Shown piece after piece: positions 8,597 to 15,894 of a DNA stretch of 15,894 nt (the stretch's first letter is position 1; every line of letters begins with the position of its first letter). The notes under the pieces are model-generated. The model was not told the origin of the DNA, did no database searches, and saw only the letters and a program-made list of their open reading frames with translations. The stretch spans positions 1-15,894 of the forward strand of contig DHQK01000236.1 in NCBI GenBank assembly GCA_002411085.1. The letters run 5' to 3'. Origin of the DNA: Marinilabilia sp. UBA5340. Its GTDB lineage: Bacteria; Bacteroidota; Bacteroidia; Bacteroidales; Marinilabiliaceae. The position numbers and the translations under genes were made by a program.

Positions 8597-10378
8597 ATGA
8601 AAAATATAATTAAACTATTGGTGCTATTATTCCTGTTTACAGGTTGTAATGATGTTTTCACACCGGAAATAGAAAATATCCGGGATCTGGATGCAATGTA
8701 TCAGGAACCCACATTTGCACAAGGCATTTTGGCCAATGCATACATTTTATTGCCTTATCAGGGAACACCAGAAAGCGATGTTGCCACTGATGATGCGGTA
8801 ACGAACGATGTTAATAATGATTATCTGAGTATGGCTACCGGGTCGTGGTCATCCAATGCTAATCCTGTTTCTCAATGGCAGGGACGCAGAAATGCTATTC
8901 AATATTTGAATATCTTTCTTGCCAATGCCAATGAAGTTGAATGGGCCACAGACGAGGCTGCACGAACTATGTATAATGATCGATTAAAAGGTGAGGCGTA
9001 TGGACTTCGTGCACTTCAAATGTATTATTTGTTAAAGGCTCATGGAGGATGGACCACTGACGGACGTTTACTTGGAGTACCTATTGTTACGGAACCACAG
9101 GATAAAGATTCTGATTTTGATGTTCCCAGAAATACCTTTCAGGAATGTCTGGATCAAATAATGGCAGATGTTGATCAGGCATTGGAATTGTTACCCCTGG
9201 ATTACGGGGATGTGTCTAATTCAGAAATTCCTGAGAAATACCAGCAATTGGGGGTTACCAACGCGAGTGATTATAATCGTGTGGTTGGAAATCACATGCG
9301 TGGTCGCATTACGGGACGTATTGTTGAAGCACTTCGTGCCCAAGTGGCTCTCTTAGCTGCCAGCCCATCGTACACCGATGGTACTAACATAACATGGGCA
9401 GATGCTGCCAATCATGCAGGGGCTGTTTTGAGTCGCATTAATGGTCCTGCCGGAATGGATGCAGATGGTTGGTCATGGTTTGCTAATACCGGAGAAATTG
9501 ATGCTTTGGGATCAGGTGTTGTGCCCGAAGAAATACTATGGCGTAATGATATTGGTCAGAGCAATGATTTGGAGACTGATAATTTTCCTCCTTCTCTTTA
9601 TGGTAATGGTCGTGTTAATCCAACACAGAATTTGGTTGATGCCTTTCCCTCTGTAAATGGTTATCCTATTACCGATCCTTCGGCCGTTTATGATCCTGCC
9701 AATCCTTATGCCAATCGTGACCCTCGTTTAGCCGCCTATGTTGTGGTAAATGAGAGTACTCAGGGCCCTGATGGTACTGTGATTGTTACCGGAGTTTATG
9801 GAGATAATGAAGATGCTTTGAATCGGGAAAGTGGTCTTTCCACCCGTACGGGATATTACCTGAGAAAGCTAATGCGTCCGGATGTGAACCCTAATCCTGA
9901 GTTCAATACTGAGCAGAAGCATTATACTGCCCGCATTCGTTACACTGAGATATTTCTGGCTTATGCAGAAGCTGCTAATGAGGCCTGGGGGCCTGATGGA
10001 ACCGGTGAGTATGGTTTTTCCGCTTATGATGTAATAAAAGCCCTGCGCGAAAGAGCCGGTGTTGGTGTTGCGAATAACGATCCTTATCTGGAAGAGTGCA
10101 GAACAAACCAGGATCAAATGCGTGACCTTATCAGGAACGAACGTCGTTTGGAACTTTGTTTTGAAAATCATCGTTTCTGGGATCTACGTCGATGGAATGT
10201 AGAATTGAACAAACTAAACGAAACCGCAATGGGTATCAGGATAGGTGATTCAGGTTATGACGATGTCACTTCAATTGAAGTTGAATCCAGAAATTATCGT
10301 GATTATATGTATCATGGTCCTATTCCTTACCAGGAAATGTTGAAGTGGAGCAATCTTGAACAGAATGCTGGTTGGTAA
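8597..10378 (+). CDS. xusD: SusD-like surface glycan-binding lipoprotein, second copy (XusD)
   Basis: RagB/SusD-family lipoprotein partnering the second SusC. A short signal peptide ends FLFTGC with Cys17; the mature N-terminus NDVFTPEIE is moderately acidic. Family signatures are GEAYGLRALQMYYLLKAHGG (about 132-151), the NRDPRLAAY motif at 373-381, YTEIFLAYAEAANEAW near 450-465 and RNERRLELCFENHRFWDLRRW near 513-533, with the terminal EQNAGW. The 593-residue length is normal. It starts 32 bp after xusC. Together with that gene it forms the second complete SusCD pair of the locus. The ligand is inferred to be xylan-derived from position. Confidence 0.94.
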   Translation: MKNIIKLLVLLFLFTGCNDVFTPEIENIRDLDAMYQEPTFAQGILANAYILLPYQGTPESDVATDDAVTNDVNNDYLSMATGSWSSNANPVSQWQGRRNAIQYLNIFLANANEVEWATDEAARTMYNDRLKGEAYGLRALQMYYLLKAHGGWTTDGRLLGVPIVTEPQDKDSDFDVPRNTFQECLDQIMADVDQALELLPLDYGDVSNSEIPEKYQQLGVTNASDYNRVVGNHMRGRITGRIVEALRAQVALLAASPSYTDGTNITWADAANHAGAVLSRINGPAGMDADGWSWFANTGEIDALGSGVVPEEILWRNDIGQSNDLETDNFPPSLYGNGRVNPTQNLVDAFPSVNGYPITDPSAVYDPANPYANRDPRLAAYVVVNESTQGPDGTVIVTGVYGDNEDALNRESGLSTRTGYYLRKLMRPDVNPNPEFNTEQKHYTARIRYTEIFLAYAEAANEAWGPDGTGEYGFSAYDVIKALRERAGVGVANNDPYLEECRTNQDQMRDLIRNERRLELCFENHRFWDLRRWNVELNKLNETAMGIRIGDSGYDDVTSIEVESRNYRDYMYHGPIPYQEMLKWSNLEQNAGW

Positions 10379-10400
10379 TTCATTGAATAAAAAAAGATAA

Positions 10401-11450
10401 ATGTTGAAAGATATGAAACGGTTTAAATTTTTATCGGTATTGTCTGCAGGGGCTTTAGCATTGCTGATGATGACCTCATGTGAAAACCAAGAGGTTGAGT
10501 TCCCTGATTTTGAATATACTACCGTGTATTTTCCTTATCAGTATCCTGTGAGGACAGTTGTTTTGGGCGAAGACATCTTCGATAATACCATGGACAATGA
10601 GTATAAGGTGAAAATCTTTGCTACGATGGGGGGAGTATATGAGAATAATAAGAATATAGACATTGATTTGGCGGTAGAAGAATCTTTGACCAGTAATCTG
10701 TATTTTGACGATGGATCTGCTGTTCAGCCTATGCCTGCAGATTATTATTCATTAGCCGAACAGGCAATTTCTCTGAATGGAGAACTCCAGGGAGGTGTTG
10801 ATGTACAACTATCAGATTCCTTTTTTGCAGACGAGAATTCTATCAGCAATACTTATGTTATTCCTTTAAGAATGACAGGTGTTAATAATGCAGATTCAAT
10901 TCTTGATGGAACACCTTTAGTTGATAATCCAGTAAGAACCAATGTTGCTGACTGGGATGTCCAGCCAAAGGATTTTGTTTTGTATGCCGTAAAATTCATT
11001 AATCCTTGGGATGCAAATTATTTGCGTCGGGGAGAAGATGTTATTACAGAAAATGGTGAAACCACTACTATCGTGAGGCACGAAGAATATGTTGAAGATG
11101 ATGAAGTGGTAAATTTAAGTACCGCTTCCTTGAATTCTGTGATTTTTCCTGTACACACAACTGTTATGCAGGGAGAGGAACAGGTTACATTGACATGTGA
11201 ATTGGTACTCACTTTTAATGATAATGGAGAATGCACCATAACTTCTGGTACGGAGGGGTATACTGCCAGTGGCTCCGGACAGTTTGTTCAAGACGGAGAA
11301 AAGAATAGCTGGGGCGGTCAGGATCGGAATGCTTTGTATCTGGACTATGAAGTGGATTTCGGAACCAAGCAGTATCAGACAACAGATACGCTGGTGGTTC
11401 GAGACCGGGGTGTTAAAATTGAAACATTCAATCCTACTTATACCGAGTAA
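10401..11450 (+). CDS. xusE: Surface glycan-binding lipoprotein with BT_3987-like N-terminal domain (XusE-type)
   Basis: Lipoprotein of 349 residues occupying the xusE position between the second SusD and the GH10 enzyme. The lipobox is MMTSC with Cys27, followed by acidic ENQEVEFPDFE, consistent with surface export. The N-terminal half (about 35-160) resembles the DUF1735/BT_3987-like beta-sandwich found next to SusD genes. The C-terminal half (about 185-345) has the VLYAVKFINPWDANYLRRG stretch and beta-rich sequence typical of the accompanying DUF5627-like domain. Such proteins act as extra surface glycan-binding proteins rather than enzymes; no catalytic motif is visible. The 22-bp gap from xusD places it in the operon. 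An alternative start at ATG 10413 would still leave a complete signal peptide. Domain names are from memory of the families and were not searched. Confidence 0.82.
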   Translation: MLKDMKRFKFLSVLSAGALALLMMTSCENQEVEFPDFEYTTVYFPYQYPVRTVVLGEDIFDNTMDNEYKVKIFATMGGVYENNKNIDIDLAVEESLTSNLYFDDGSAVQPMPADYYSLAEQAISLNGELQGGVDVQLSDSFFADENSISNTYVIPLRMTGVNNADSILDGTPLVDNPVRTNVADWDVQPKDFVLYAVKFINPWDANYLRRGEDVITENGETTTIVRHEEYVEDDEVVNLSTASLNSVIFPVHTTVMQGEEQVTLTCELVLTFNDNGECTITSGTEGYTASGSGQFVQDGEKNSWGGQDRNALYLDYEVDFGTKQYQTTDTLVVRDRGVKIETFNPTYTE

Positions 11451-11475
11451 GTTAATTGTTTAAATCAGATTGATT

Positions 11476-13650
11476 ATGAAATTTTTATATAGACTCTGGA
11501 GCTATGCGGTGGTATTGTCCGTATTAGCCTCTTGTGCAGATGATAGCAGGCTTGAATATGATGTAAAAAAGCCTGAAAGTATCGCAGAACGCGAATATCT
11601 GAACGATTATGATGTATTAAAATCCTACGTAGATCGTGCAGAAAATCCGGATTTTAAATTGGGTGCAGCAGTTTCAGCAAGTGACTATTCCGAAAGAGGA
11701 GCAGTGTACAGTCTCGTTTATTCCAATTTTGATGAGATCACAGCTGGCAATGCTATGAAGTATGGATCCGTAGTACAAGATGATGGATCTATGAATTTCT
11801 CTCAAGTTTCTCAATTTTTGGAAGCAGCCAAAGAAGCCAATATCTCTATTTATGGACATACGCTTGTGTGGCATTCCCAGCAGAATAAGAATTATCTCGA
11901 AAAACTCATTGCCGATCAGGAGATTGATATTGATCCGGATGCAACTCAGGAGGTCGTTGATGGGATTGAAGATTATTCAGGAGGAACATATAACTACTGG
12001 GCTCAGGGTGTAGAGCCTGTTGTTGAGAATGAAGTATTGGTTGTAACCAATGAGGAAGCTACACCTAATTTTTGGGAAGTACAGTTTCATATTGCTGATG
12101 GGATTCCTACTATTGTAGGTAAGAAGCATAAGGTAACTTTGCGTATTAAAGGTTCTACTCCTGGAGAAATTACTCTGGCTTTGGGAACCTGGGGAAATAC
12201 GGAGAATACAACCATTGCAATTACTGAGGACTGGCAGGAAGTAACCGCAGACTTAAATGGTCTTGTCGATAATAGCTTTGTGATGTTGCAATCTGGAAAC
12301 TATGTAGGAACCTATGAAATAGACTGGGTGAAAGTGACACATGAAGAAGCTTTAGCTATTTCGTGGTGGACCAATTTGGTTACCAATAGTGACCTGGAAG
12401 GAGATGATCTCTCCAGCTTCTTTGCAACAGAGGCAACAAATGGTCCTAAGGAAGCCACCTTAGGTGCACCCGGCACTGGTGCTGATGGTGTTGGTAGAGC
12501 TATTGTGGTTCAGTCGGGGGATAACCCTGCAAATCCATGGGATACACAGTTCTTTGTAAAAGCTCCCAGAACCTTTGAGGAGGGTGAAGCAATCCGTTTT
12601 AGAATGAAGTACCGAGCTGAGAAGGAAGCCAATTCAGAGTCTCAGGCGCATAATGAACCTGGAGGGTACTTGCATTGGTCTATGGTTGGATCTCCCTCTT
12701 TTACCACTGATTGGCAGGAGCATGTTTATACTGGGACTATTAGTGGCGATCAGGCTGGAATGAATACCATTGCTTTTAATTTGGCACTTTTAGGTGAAGC
12801 AAATACTTATTATTTCGATGATATCTATTGGGAAATTGAAGAGTCAGGAAATAAAATGCCACAGACCCCTGAAGAGAAAGCTGATACACTCACTTGGGCA
12901 ATGGAAAACTGGATTTCTGCAATGATGGTAGCTACTGATGGTTATGTTACGGCATGGGATGTGGTGAATGAAGCGATTTCAGGTGCAGATTACAATGGTG
13001 ATGGGTTTTATGATCTCCAATCGGCCGAATATGGTGATGCCGAAAACAATTTCTACTGGCAGGATTATCTCGGAGATAACTTTGTTCGTGTTGCAGTAGG
13101 ACTGGCACGCGAGTATGGTCCCGAGAACCTTAAGTTGTTTATCAATGATTATAACCTAGAGTCTGATTGGGATGACAACCAAAAGTTGAAAAGCCTTATT
13201 CATTGGATTGAACAATGGGAGTCGGATGGTGTGACTGTAATTGATGGAATTGGTACACAAATGCACGTCTCGTATCACCTAAATCCTGAAACGCAAGCCA
13301 GCAAAGAAGAACATATTGTGAAGATGTATGAATTGTTGGCAGAAACCGGCAAACTGGTAAAAGTTACAGAGCTTGATATGGGACTTGTTGACGAAAACGG
13401 TGATGCTGTAATGACCGAAGATGTTACTCATGAACAGCATTTGGCTATGGCTGAATACTATAATTTCATTATTCGAAAGTATTTTGAAATTATTCCTGTG
13501 AATCAGCGATATGGTATTGCTCACTGGAGTCCTGCAGACAGCCCTTCATCTTCATCATGGAGAGGTGGTGAACCCATTGGACTCTGGAATTTGGATTATA
13601 ATCGCAAGCCTGCTTATGCTGGTTTTGCTGATGGTTTGGCAGGAGAATAA
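11476..13650 (+). CDS. xyn10C: GH10 endo-beta-1,4-xylanase lipoprotein with tandem CBM insertion (Xyn10C-like)
   Basis: Surface endoxylanase cutting internal beta-1,4-xylosyl bonds to feed the SusCD importers. The lipobox VLASC gives Cys20, followed by acidic ADDS. The GH10 barrel begins near residue 35 and reaches GHTLVWHSQ (127-135). It is then interrupted at about 151-458 and resumes at TPEEKADTLTWAMENW. The acid/base is Glu499 in WDVVNEA, the nucleophile is Glu632 in VTELDM, and IGTQMH (592-597) is also conserved. The insert holds two beta-sandwich carbohydrate-binding modules of CBM4/22 type: module 1 about 165-292 (NFWEVQF at 198-204) and module 2 about 297-456 (NPWDTQFF at 353-360). 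At 724 residues it is about 300 longer than a plain GH10, all of it in the insert. I chose ATG 11476; an in-frame TTG two codons earlier (11470) is less likely. It is the last gene of the operon. Confidence 0.95.
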   Translation: MKFLYRLWSYAVVLSVLASCADDSRLEYDVKKPESIAEREYLNDYDVLKSYVDRAENPDFKLGAAVSASDYSERGAVYSLVYSNFDEITAGNAMKYGSVVQDDGSMNFSQVSQFLEAAKEANISIYGHTLVWHSQQNKNYLEKLIADQEIDIDPDATQEVVDGIEDYSGGTYNYWAQGVEPVVENEVLVVTNEEATPNFWEVQFHIADGIPTIVGKKHKVTLRIKGSTPGEITLALGTWGNTENTTIAITEDWQEVTADLNGLVDNSFVMLQSGNYVGTYEIDWVKVTHEEALAISWWTNLVTNSDLEGDDLSSFFATEATNGPKEATLGAPGTGADGVGRAIVVQSGDNPANPWDTQFFVKAPRTFEEGEAIRFRMKYRAEKEANSESQAHNEPGGYLHWSMVGSPSFTTDWQEHVYTGTISGDQAGMNTIAFNLALLGEANTYYFDDIYWEIEESGNKMPQTPEEKADTLTWAMENWISAMMVATDGYVTAWDVVNEAISGADYNGDGFYDLQSAEYGDAENNFYWQDYLGDNFVRVAVGLAREYGPENLKLFINDYNLESDWDDNQKLKSLIHWIEQWESDGVTVIDGIGTQMHVSYHLNPETQASKEEHIVKMYELLAETGKLVKVTELDMGLVDENGDAVMTEDVTHEQHLAMAEYYNFIIRKYFEIIPVNQRYGIAHWSPADSPSSSSWRGGEPIGLWNLDYNRKPAYAGFADGLAGE

Positions 13651-13703
13651 ACTGCTGCTATGAGTGATGTTTAATTACCACAGAAAAAATAGTATATTAA
13701 ATG

Positions 13704-13737
13704 ACTCCTCCCGGTTTTATCGGGGGGAGTTTTTTTT
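13704..13737 (+). terminator. Rho-independent terminator of the xus operon
   Basis: A 10-bp stem (ACTCCTCCCG at 13704-13713 with CGGGGGGAGT at 13721-13730, one T-G wobble) encloses a 7-nt loop. It is followed at once by an unbroken run of T to 13737. It lies 54 bp after the GH10 stop, ending the six-gene operon. No comparable structure occurs in any of the short gaps inside the operon. Confidence 0.9.
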
Positions 13738-13958
13738 AATGCTGTATTTTTTTAGAGAGTTGATTTAATATGTACTTTGATTCTTGTTTTAAGTGATAAA
13801 CTGTCTCTCAATAAAAATTAAGTTTGATAATTACAATTAGAAGAATTGCATTTCAAAAATTGGGTATAATAATTAGTACAAAATCCCTTCTCTCTTATAG
13901 GATTATCTCATCTTTAAAAACATATATCTGAAAATAAAAGCATTTTGCGTTAATCTGG

Positions 13959-13994
13959 GGTAGATTTGAATTGTAATGTAACAAAAAATCTACC
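13959..13994 (+). promoter_or_regulatory. Inverted repeat just upstream of the GH5-GH43 start (operator or 5'-UTR hairpin), containing a -7-like box
   Basis: GGTAGATTT (13959-13967) and AAATCTACC (13986-13994) form a perfect 9-bp inverted repeat with an 18-bp spacer; inside it TTGT (13971-13974) pairs with ACAA (13981-13984). The left arm carries TAGATTTG (13961-13968), an exact match to the Bacteroidota -7 consensus TAnnTTTG. A TTTG at 13944-13947 is too close (13 bp) for the usual -33 element. The right arm ends 6 bp before the ATG at 14001. It could be a protein-binding operator over the promoter, or an RNA hairpin controlling translation if transcription starts further upstream. Confidence 0.4.
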
Positions 13995-14000
13995 AATTCT

Positions 14001-15893
14001 ATGAAAATTCGATTATTACTTTTATCTGCTTTCTTGATTATTGCATTTGTAGAGCCAATATTTGCCTGGCCGGATATGCCTACTCCCCGTCTTCATGTGG
14101 AGGGACGGTTCCTGAAGGATACACATGGAAACACAGTCAACCTTCATGGCTTTGCACAAACCTACAGCCCCTGGTTTAATGAGCGGGGGCAATATTGGAA
14201 TAATTATGATGTGGAAGGATGCCTGGCTTATAATCAGGGACTGATTGATGATATTTTGGATGCAGGTTGGAAAATGAACTTTCTCCGACTGCACATGGAT
14301 CCCTATTGGTCGAATGAGCCGGGATGTACTCCTGATGGTCACGAATTACCGAATTGTTTTAGTGAAACTCGTTTTCATAAATATTTGGATGAGGTCTTTA
14401 TTCCAATGGCAGAATATGCCATTTCCAAAGGCTTGTATGTGGTGATAAGACCTCCCGGTGTGAGCCCCGAAGTGATAGGTGTTGAAGATGACTACAACTA
14501 TGCCGATTATCTGATGACTGTTTGGGATATAGTTTCTTCTCATCCCAAAATTCTTGCCATGGAGGAGGTGATGTTTGAACTGGCCAATGAGCCGGTAAGG
14601 ATTCGTCTGGCTGACGGAAGTGTAGGGAACAATACACAGGCGCACTTTGATGTGTTAAAAGAAATTTTCCAGCCTGTGGTTGACAAAATTAGGGAAAACG
14701 GTTTTCATAATGTGTTGTGGATTCCGGGTTCAGCCTATCAGGCACAATATAAAGGTTATGCAGTGAATCCCATAGAAGGTGAGAATATAGGTTATGCTGT
14801 CCATATTTATCCTGGTTGGTTTGGTAGTGCTGATGGATATGAGGTCTTTAAAGGAGAATGGGATGCCAATGTGAAACCGGTTGCTGATTTTGCGCCAATC
14901 ATGATTACTGAAATGGACTGGGCCCCGGAGAAGTATGAGGATGTTTCCTGGGGTACCGGTATTACCGGAACTGCCGGTGGTGAAGGATTTGGGGCGAACT
15001 TTAAAAGAATAATGGACGAAACAGGAAATGTAAGCTGGTTGTTATTTACCAGTCCTCACTTCCTGGCAGACTTTACCGGTGAAGAGCCTGCAGACGGAGA
15101 ATCGTACACTTTCCTGAATGATCCTGAAGCCTGTCCCTGGCCTGTATATCACTGGTATCAGGAATATGCAGAAACGAATTATCCCCGACCGGAATTTCAG
15201 TATCAGTCGCACAGTGACAACGGCGACGGAACTTATACAAATCCATTGATTCATGCCGATTTCCCGGATCCGGATGTGATTCGTGTCGGGGATGTTTACT
15301 ACATGGTGAGTACCACAATGCATATATTTCCCGGGGCGACTCTTCTGAAAAGTTATGATCTGGTTAACTGGGAATATTGTAACAATCCGTTGGAAATGAT
15401 AGAGTCCGGTGATGCTTATAATTTACTCAACGGAGAAAACCGGTATGCCCGCGGGCAATGGGCGTCCAGTTTGCGATATAATGATGGCACTTTCTACATC
15501 ATGTTTAATACCCTCGATGAGGGAGGGTATCTGCTGACCACTTCTGACCCTTCAGGGCAGTGGAACCTTCAAAAACTTTCCAGTAGTTATTATGACCCGG
15601 GGCTTTTCTTTGACGAGGATGGGAAGATTTATGTGGTACACGGCATCAACACCATAAAGATAACTGAACTGGATGAGAATTTTCAGGCGGTAGGTCAGGA
15701 TCGTACATTGATTGAACGACCTGAGTCAGGATTGGAGGGATGTCACATGTACAAGATTAACGGGTTTTATTACATCTATGCTACGTATGGAGGATGGCCT
15801 GCTTCACAAGTTGCTTTCCGATCGACAGATATTTTTGGTGATTATGAAGAGAAACTTTTATTGGATGATGACAATATTGTCATCATCCAATAA
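14001..15893 (+). CDS. Secreted GH5-GH43 fusion glycoside hydrolase, 3' part probably missing
   Basis: Two-domain xylan-active enzyme. The Sec signal peptide runs to about Ala22 (EPIFA); with no lipobox it is periplasmic or secreted, not lipid-anchored. The GH5 barrel spans about 27-392: acid/base Glu197 in ELANEP, nucleophile Glu304 in ITEMDW, with Arg96, His268/Tyr270 (HIYPGW) and Trp346 in family positions. A short linker follows. The GH43 domain starts near 412 (TNPLIHADFPDPD): base Asp423, pKa-modulating Asp532 in YYDPGLFF, acid Glu579 in LEGCHMYK, resembling beta-xylosidase/arabinofuranosidase members. The frame stops after residue 630, well short of a complete five-bladed propeller, and this stop lies inside a perfect palindrome at the window end. 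Only about residues 1-625 should be trusted; the real gene probably continues. The GH5 subfamily and substrate (xylan versus another beta-glycan) are not resolved. Confidence 0.88.
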   Translation: MKIRLLLLSAFLIIAFVEPIFAWPDMPTPRLHVEGRFLKDTHGNTVNLHGFAQTYSPWFNERGQYWNNYDVEGCLAYNQGLIDDILDAGWKMNFLRLHMDPYWSNEPGCTPDGHELPNCFSETRFHKYLDEVFIPMAEYAISKGLYVVIRPPGVSPEVIGVEDDYNYADYLMTVWDIVSSHPKILAMEEVMFELANEPVRIRLADGSVGNNTQAHFDVLKEIFQPVVDKIRENGFHNVLWIPGSAYQAQYKGYAVNPIEGENIGYAVHIYPGWFGSADGYEVFKGEWDANVKPVADFAPIMITEMDWAPEKYEDVSWGTGITGTAGGEGFGANFKRIMDETGNVSWLLFTSPHFLADFTGEEPADGESYTFLNDPEACPWPVYHWYQEYAETNYPRPEFQYQSHSDNGDGTYTNPLIHADFPDPDVIRVGDVYYMVSTTMHIFPGATLLKSYDLVNWEYCNNPLEMIESGDAYNLLNGENRYARGQWASSLRYNDGTFYIMFNTLDEGGYLLTTSDPSGQWNLQKLSSSYYDPGLFFDEDGKIYVVHGINTIKITELDENFQAVGQDRTLIERPESGLEGCHMYKINGFYYIYATYGGWPASQVAFRSTDIFGDYEEKLLLDDDNIVIIQ

Positions 15894-15894
15894 A
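15857..15894. repeat. Perfect 38-bp palindrome at the window end
   Basis: Bases 15857-15875 are exactly the reverse complement of 15876-15894: two 19-base arms with no spacer, centred on AATATT and ending at the last base of the window. The left arm reads naturally as the GH43 sequence LLDDDN; the right arm is its mirror and supplies the residues VIIQ and the stop TAA. A fold-back or assembly artefact at a contig end is the likely explanation. Confidence 0.9.

Larger units (their letters stand above)
13651..14000. other. Intergenic region between the xus operon and the GH5-GH43 unit
   Basis: This 350-bp AT-rich gap contains the operon terminator near its left end and a dyad with a candidate promoter box at its right end. 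I see no protein-coding frame and no RNA gene in the middle part (about 13740-13955). It separates two transcription units on the same strand. Confidence 0.7.

Noticed and set aside
5691..10378. Second SusCD pair as a recent duplication of the first
   Set aside because: The proteins differ in length (957 versus 1058 and 593 versus 651 residues), in N-terminal architecture, and in sequence outside family signatures, so this is ancient paralogy.
11470..11475. TTG as start of the GH10 gene
   Set aside because: An ATG two codons downstream (11476) gives a standard lipoprotein signal peptide, and nothing favours the rarer start codon.
13774..13780. TACTTTG as a promoter -7 box for the GH5-GH43 gene
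   Set aside because: It is one base short of TAnnTTTG, has no paired -33 element, and lies over 200 bp upstream, whereas TAGATTTG at 13961 is an exact match close to the start.
14022..14645. Two adjacent minus-strand open frames opposite the GH5 domain (14022-14342 and 14346-14645)
   Set aside because: The plus-strand GH5 coding sequence has intact catalytic motifs here; the antisense frames have no motifs and are best explained as shadows.
1..15894. Mobile elements, CRISPR arrays, tRNA or rRNA genes
   Set aside because: I found no transposase-like frame, regularly spaced repeat array, or RNA gene signature anywhere in the window.

Overview
This window carries most of a xylan-utilization locus (PUL) from a member of the Bacteroidota. 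The phylum call rests on tandem SusC/SusD pairs, Bacteroidota-type lipoprotein signals with acidic residues after the lipidated cysteine, TAnnTTTG-like promoter elements, and start codons preceded by A-rich sequence rather than Shine-Dalgarno motifs. Base composition and protein style suggest a Bacteroidales-like organism, but genus cannot be read from the sequence.

Layout. Positions 1-512 hold no confidently called gene. They contain a possible partial minus-strand reading frame at the left edge, a candidate -7 promoter element, and a leader with two hairpins and several very short reading frames. Next comes a tightly packed plus-strand operon: SusC-like (513-3689), SusD-like (3693-5648), a second SusC-like (5691-8564), a second SusD-like (8597-10378), a surface glycan-binding lipoprotein (10401-11450) and a GH10 endoxylanase lipoprotein with a roughly 300-residue carbohydrate-binding insert (11476-13650). 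This order matches the known xusA-xusB-xusC-xusD-xusE-xyn10C core of Prevotella and Bacteroides xylan PULs. A clear intrinsic terminator (13704-13737) closes the operon. After a 350-bp gap with a dyad-symmetric element and a second candidate promoter, a separate unit encodes a secreted GH5-GH43 fusion enzyme (14001 to the window end).

How it works together (from family knowledge). The GH10 lipoprotein and SusD/XusE lipoproteins bind and cut xylan at the cell surface. The two SusCD pairs import the xylo-oligosaccharides through the outer membrane using TonB energy. The GH5-GH43 enzyme would add endo-cleavage and removal of xylose or arabinose. No regulator, inner-membrane transporter or further debranching enzyme is visible here, so the locus probably continues outside the window.

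The locus type is already described. The most noteworthy sequence-level observation is a perfect 38-bp palindrome forming the last bases of the window. It creates the apparent stop codon of the GH5-GH43 gene in the middle of the GH43 propeller, so that stop is probably a contig-end fold-back artefact.
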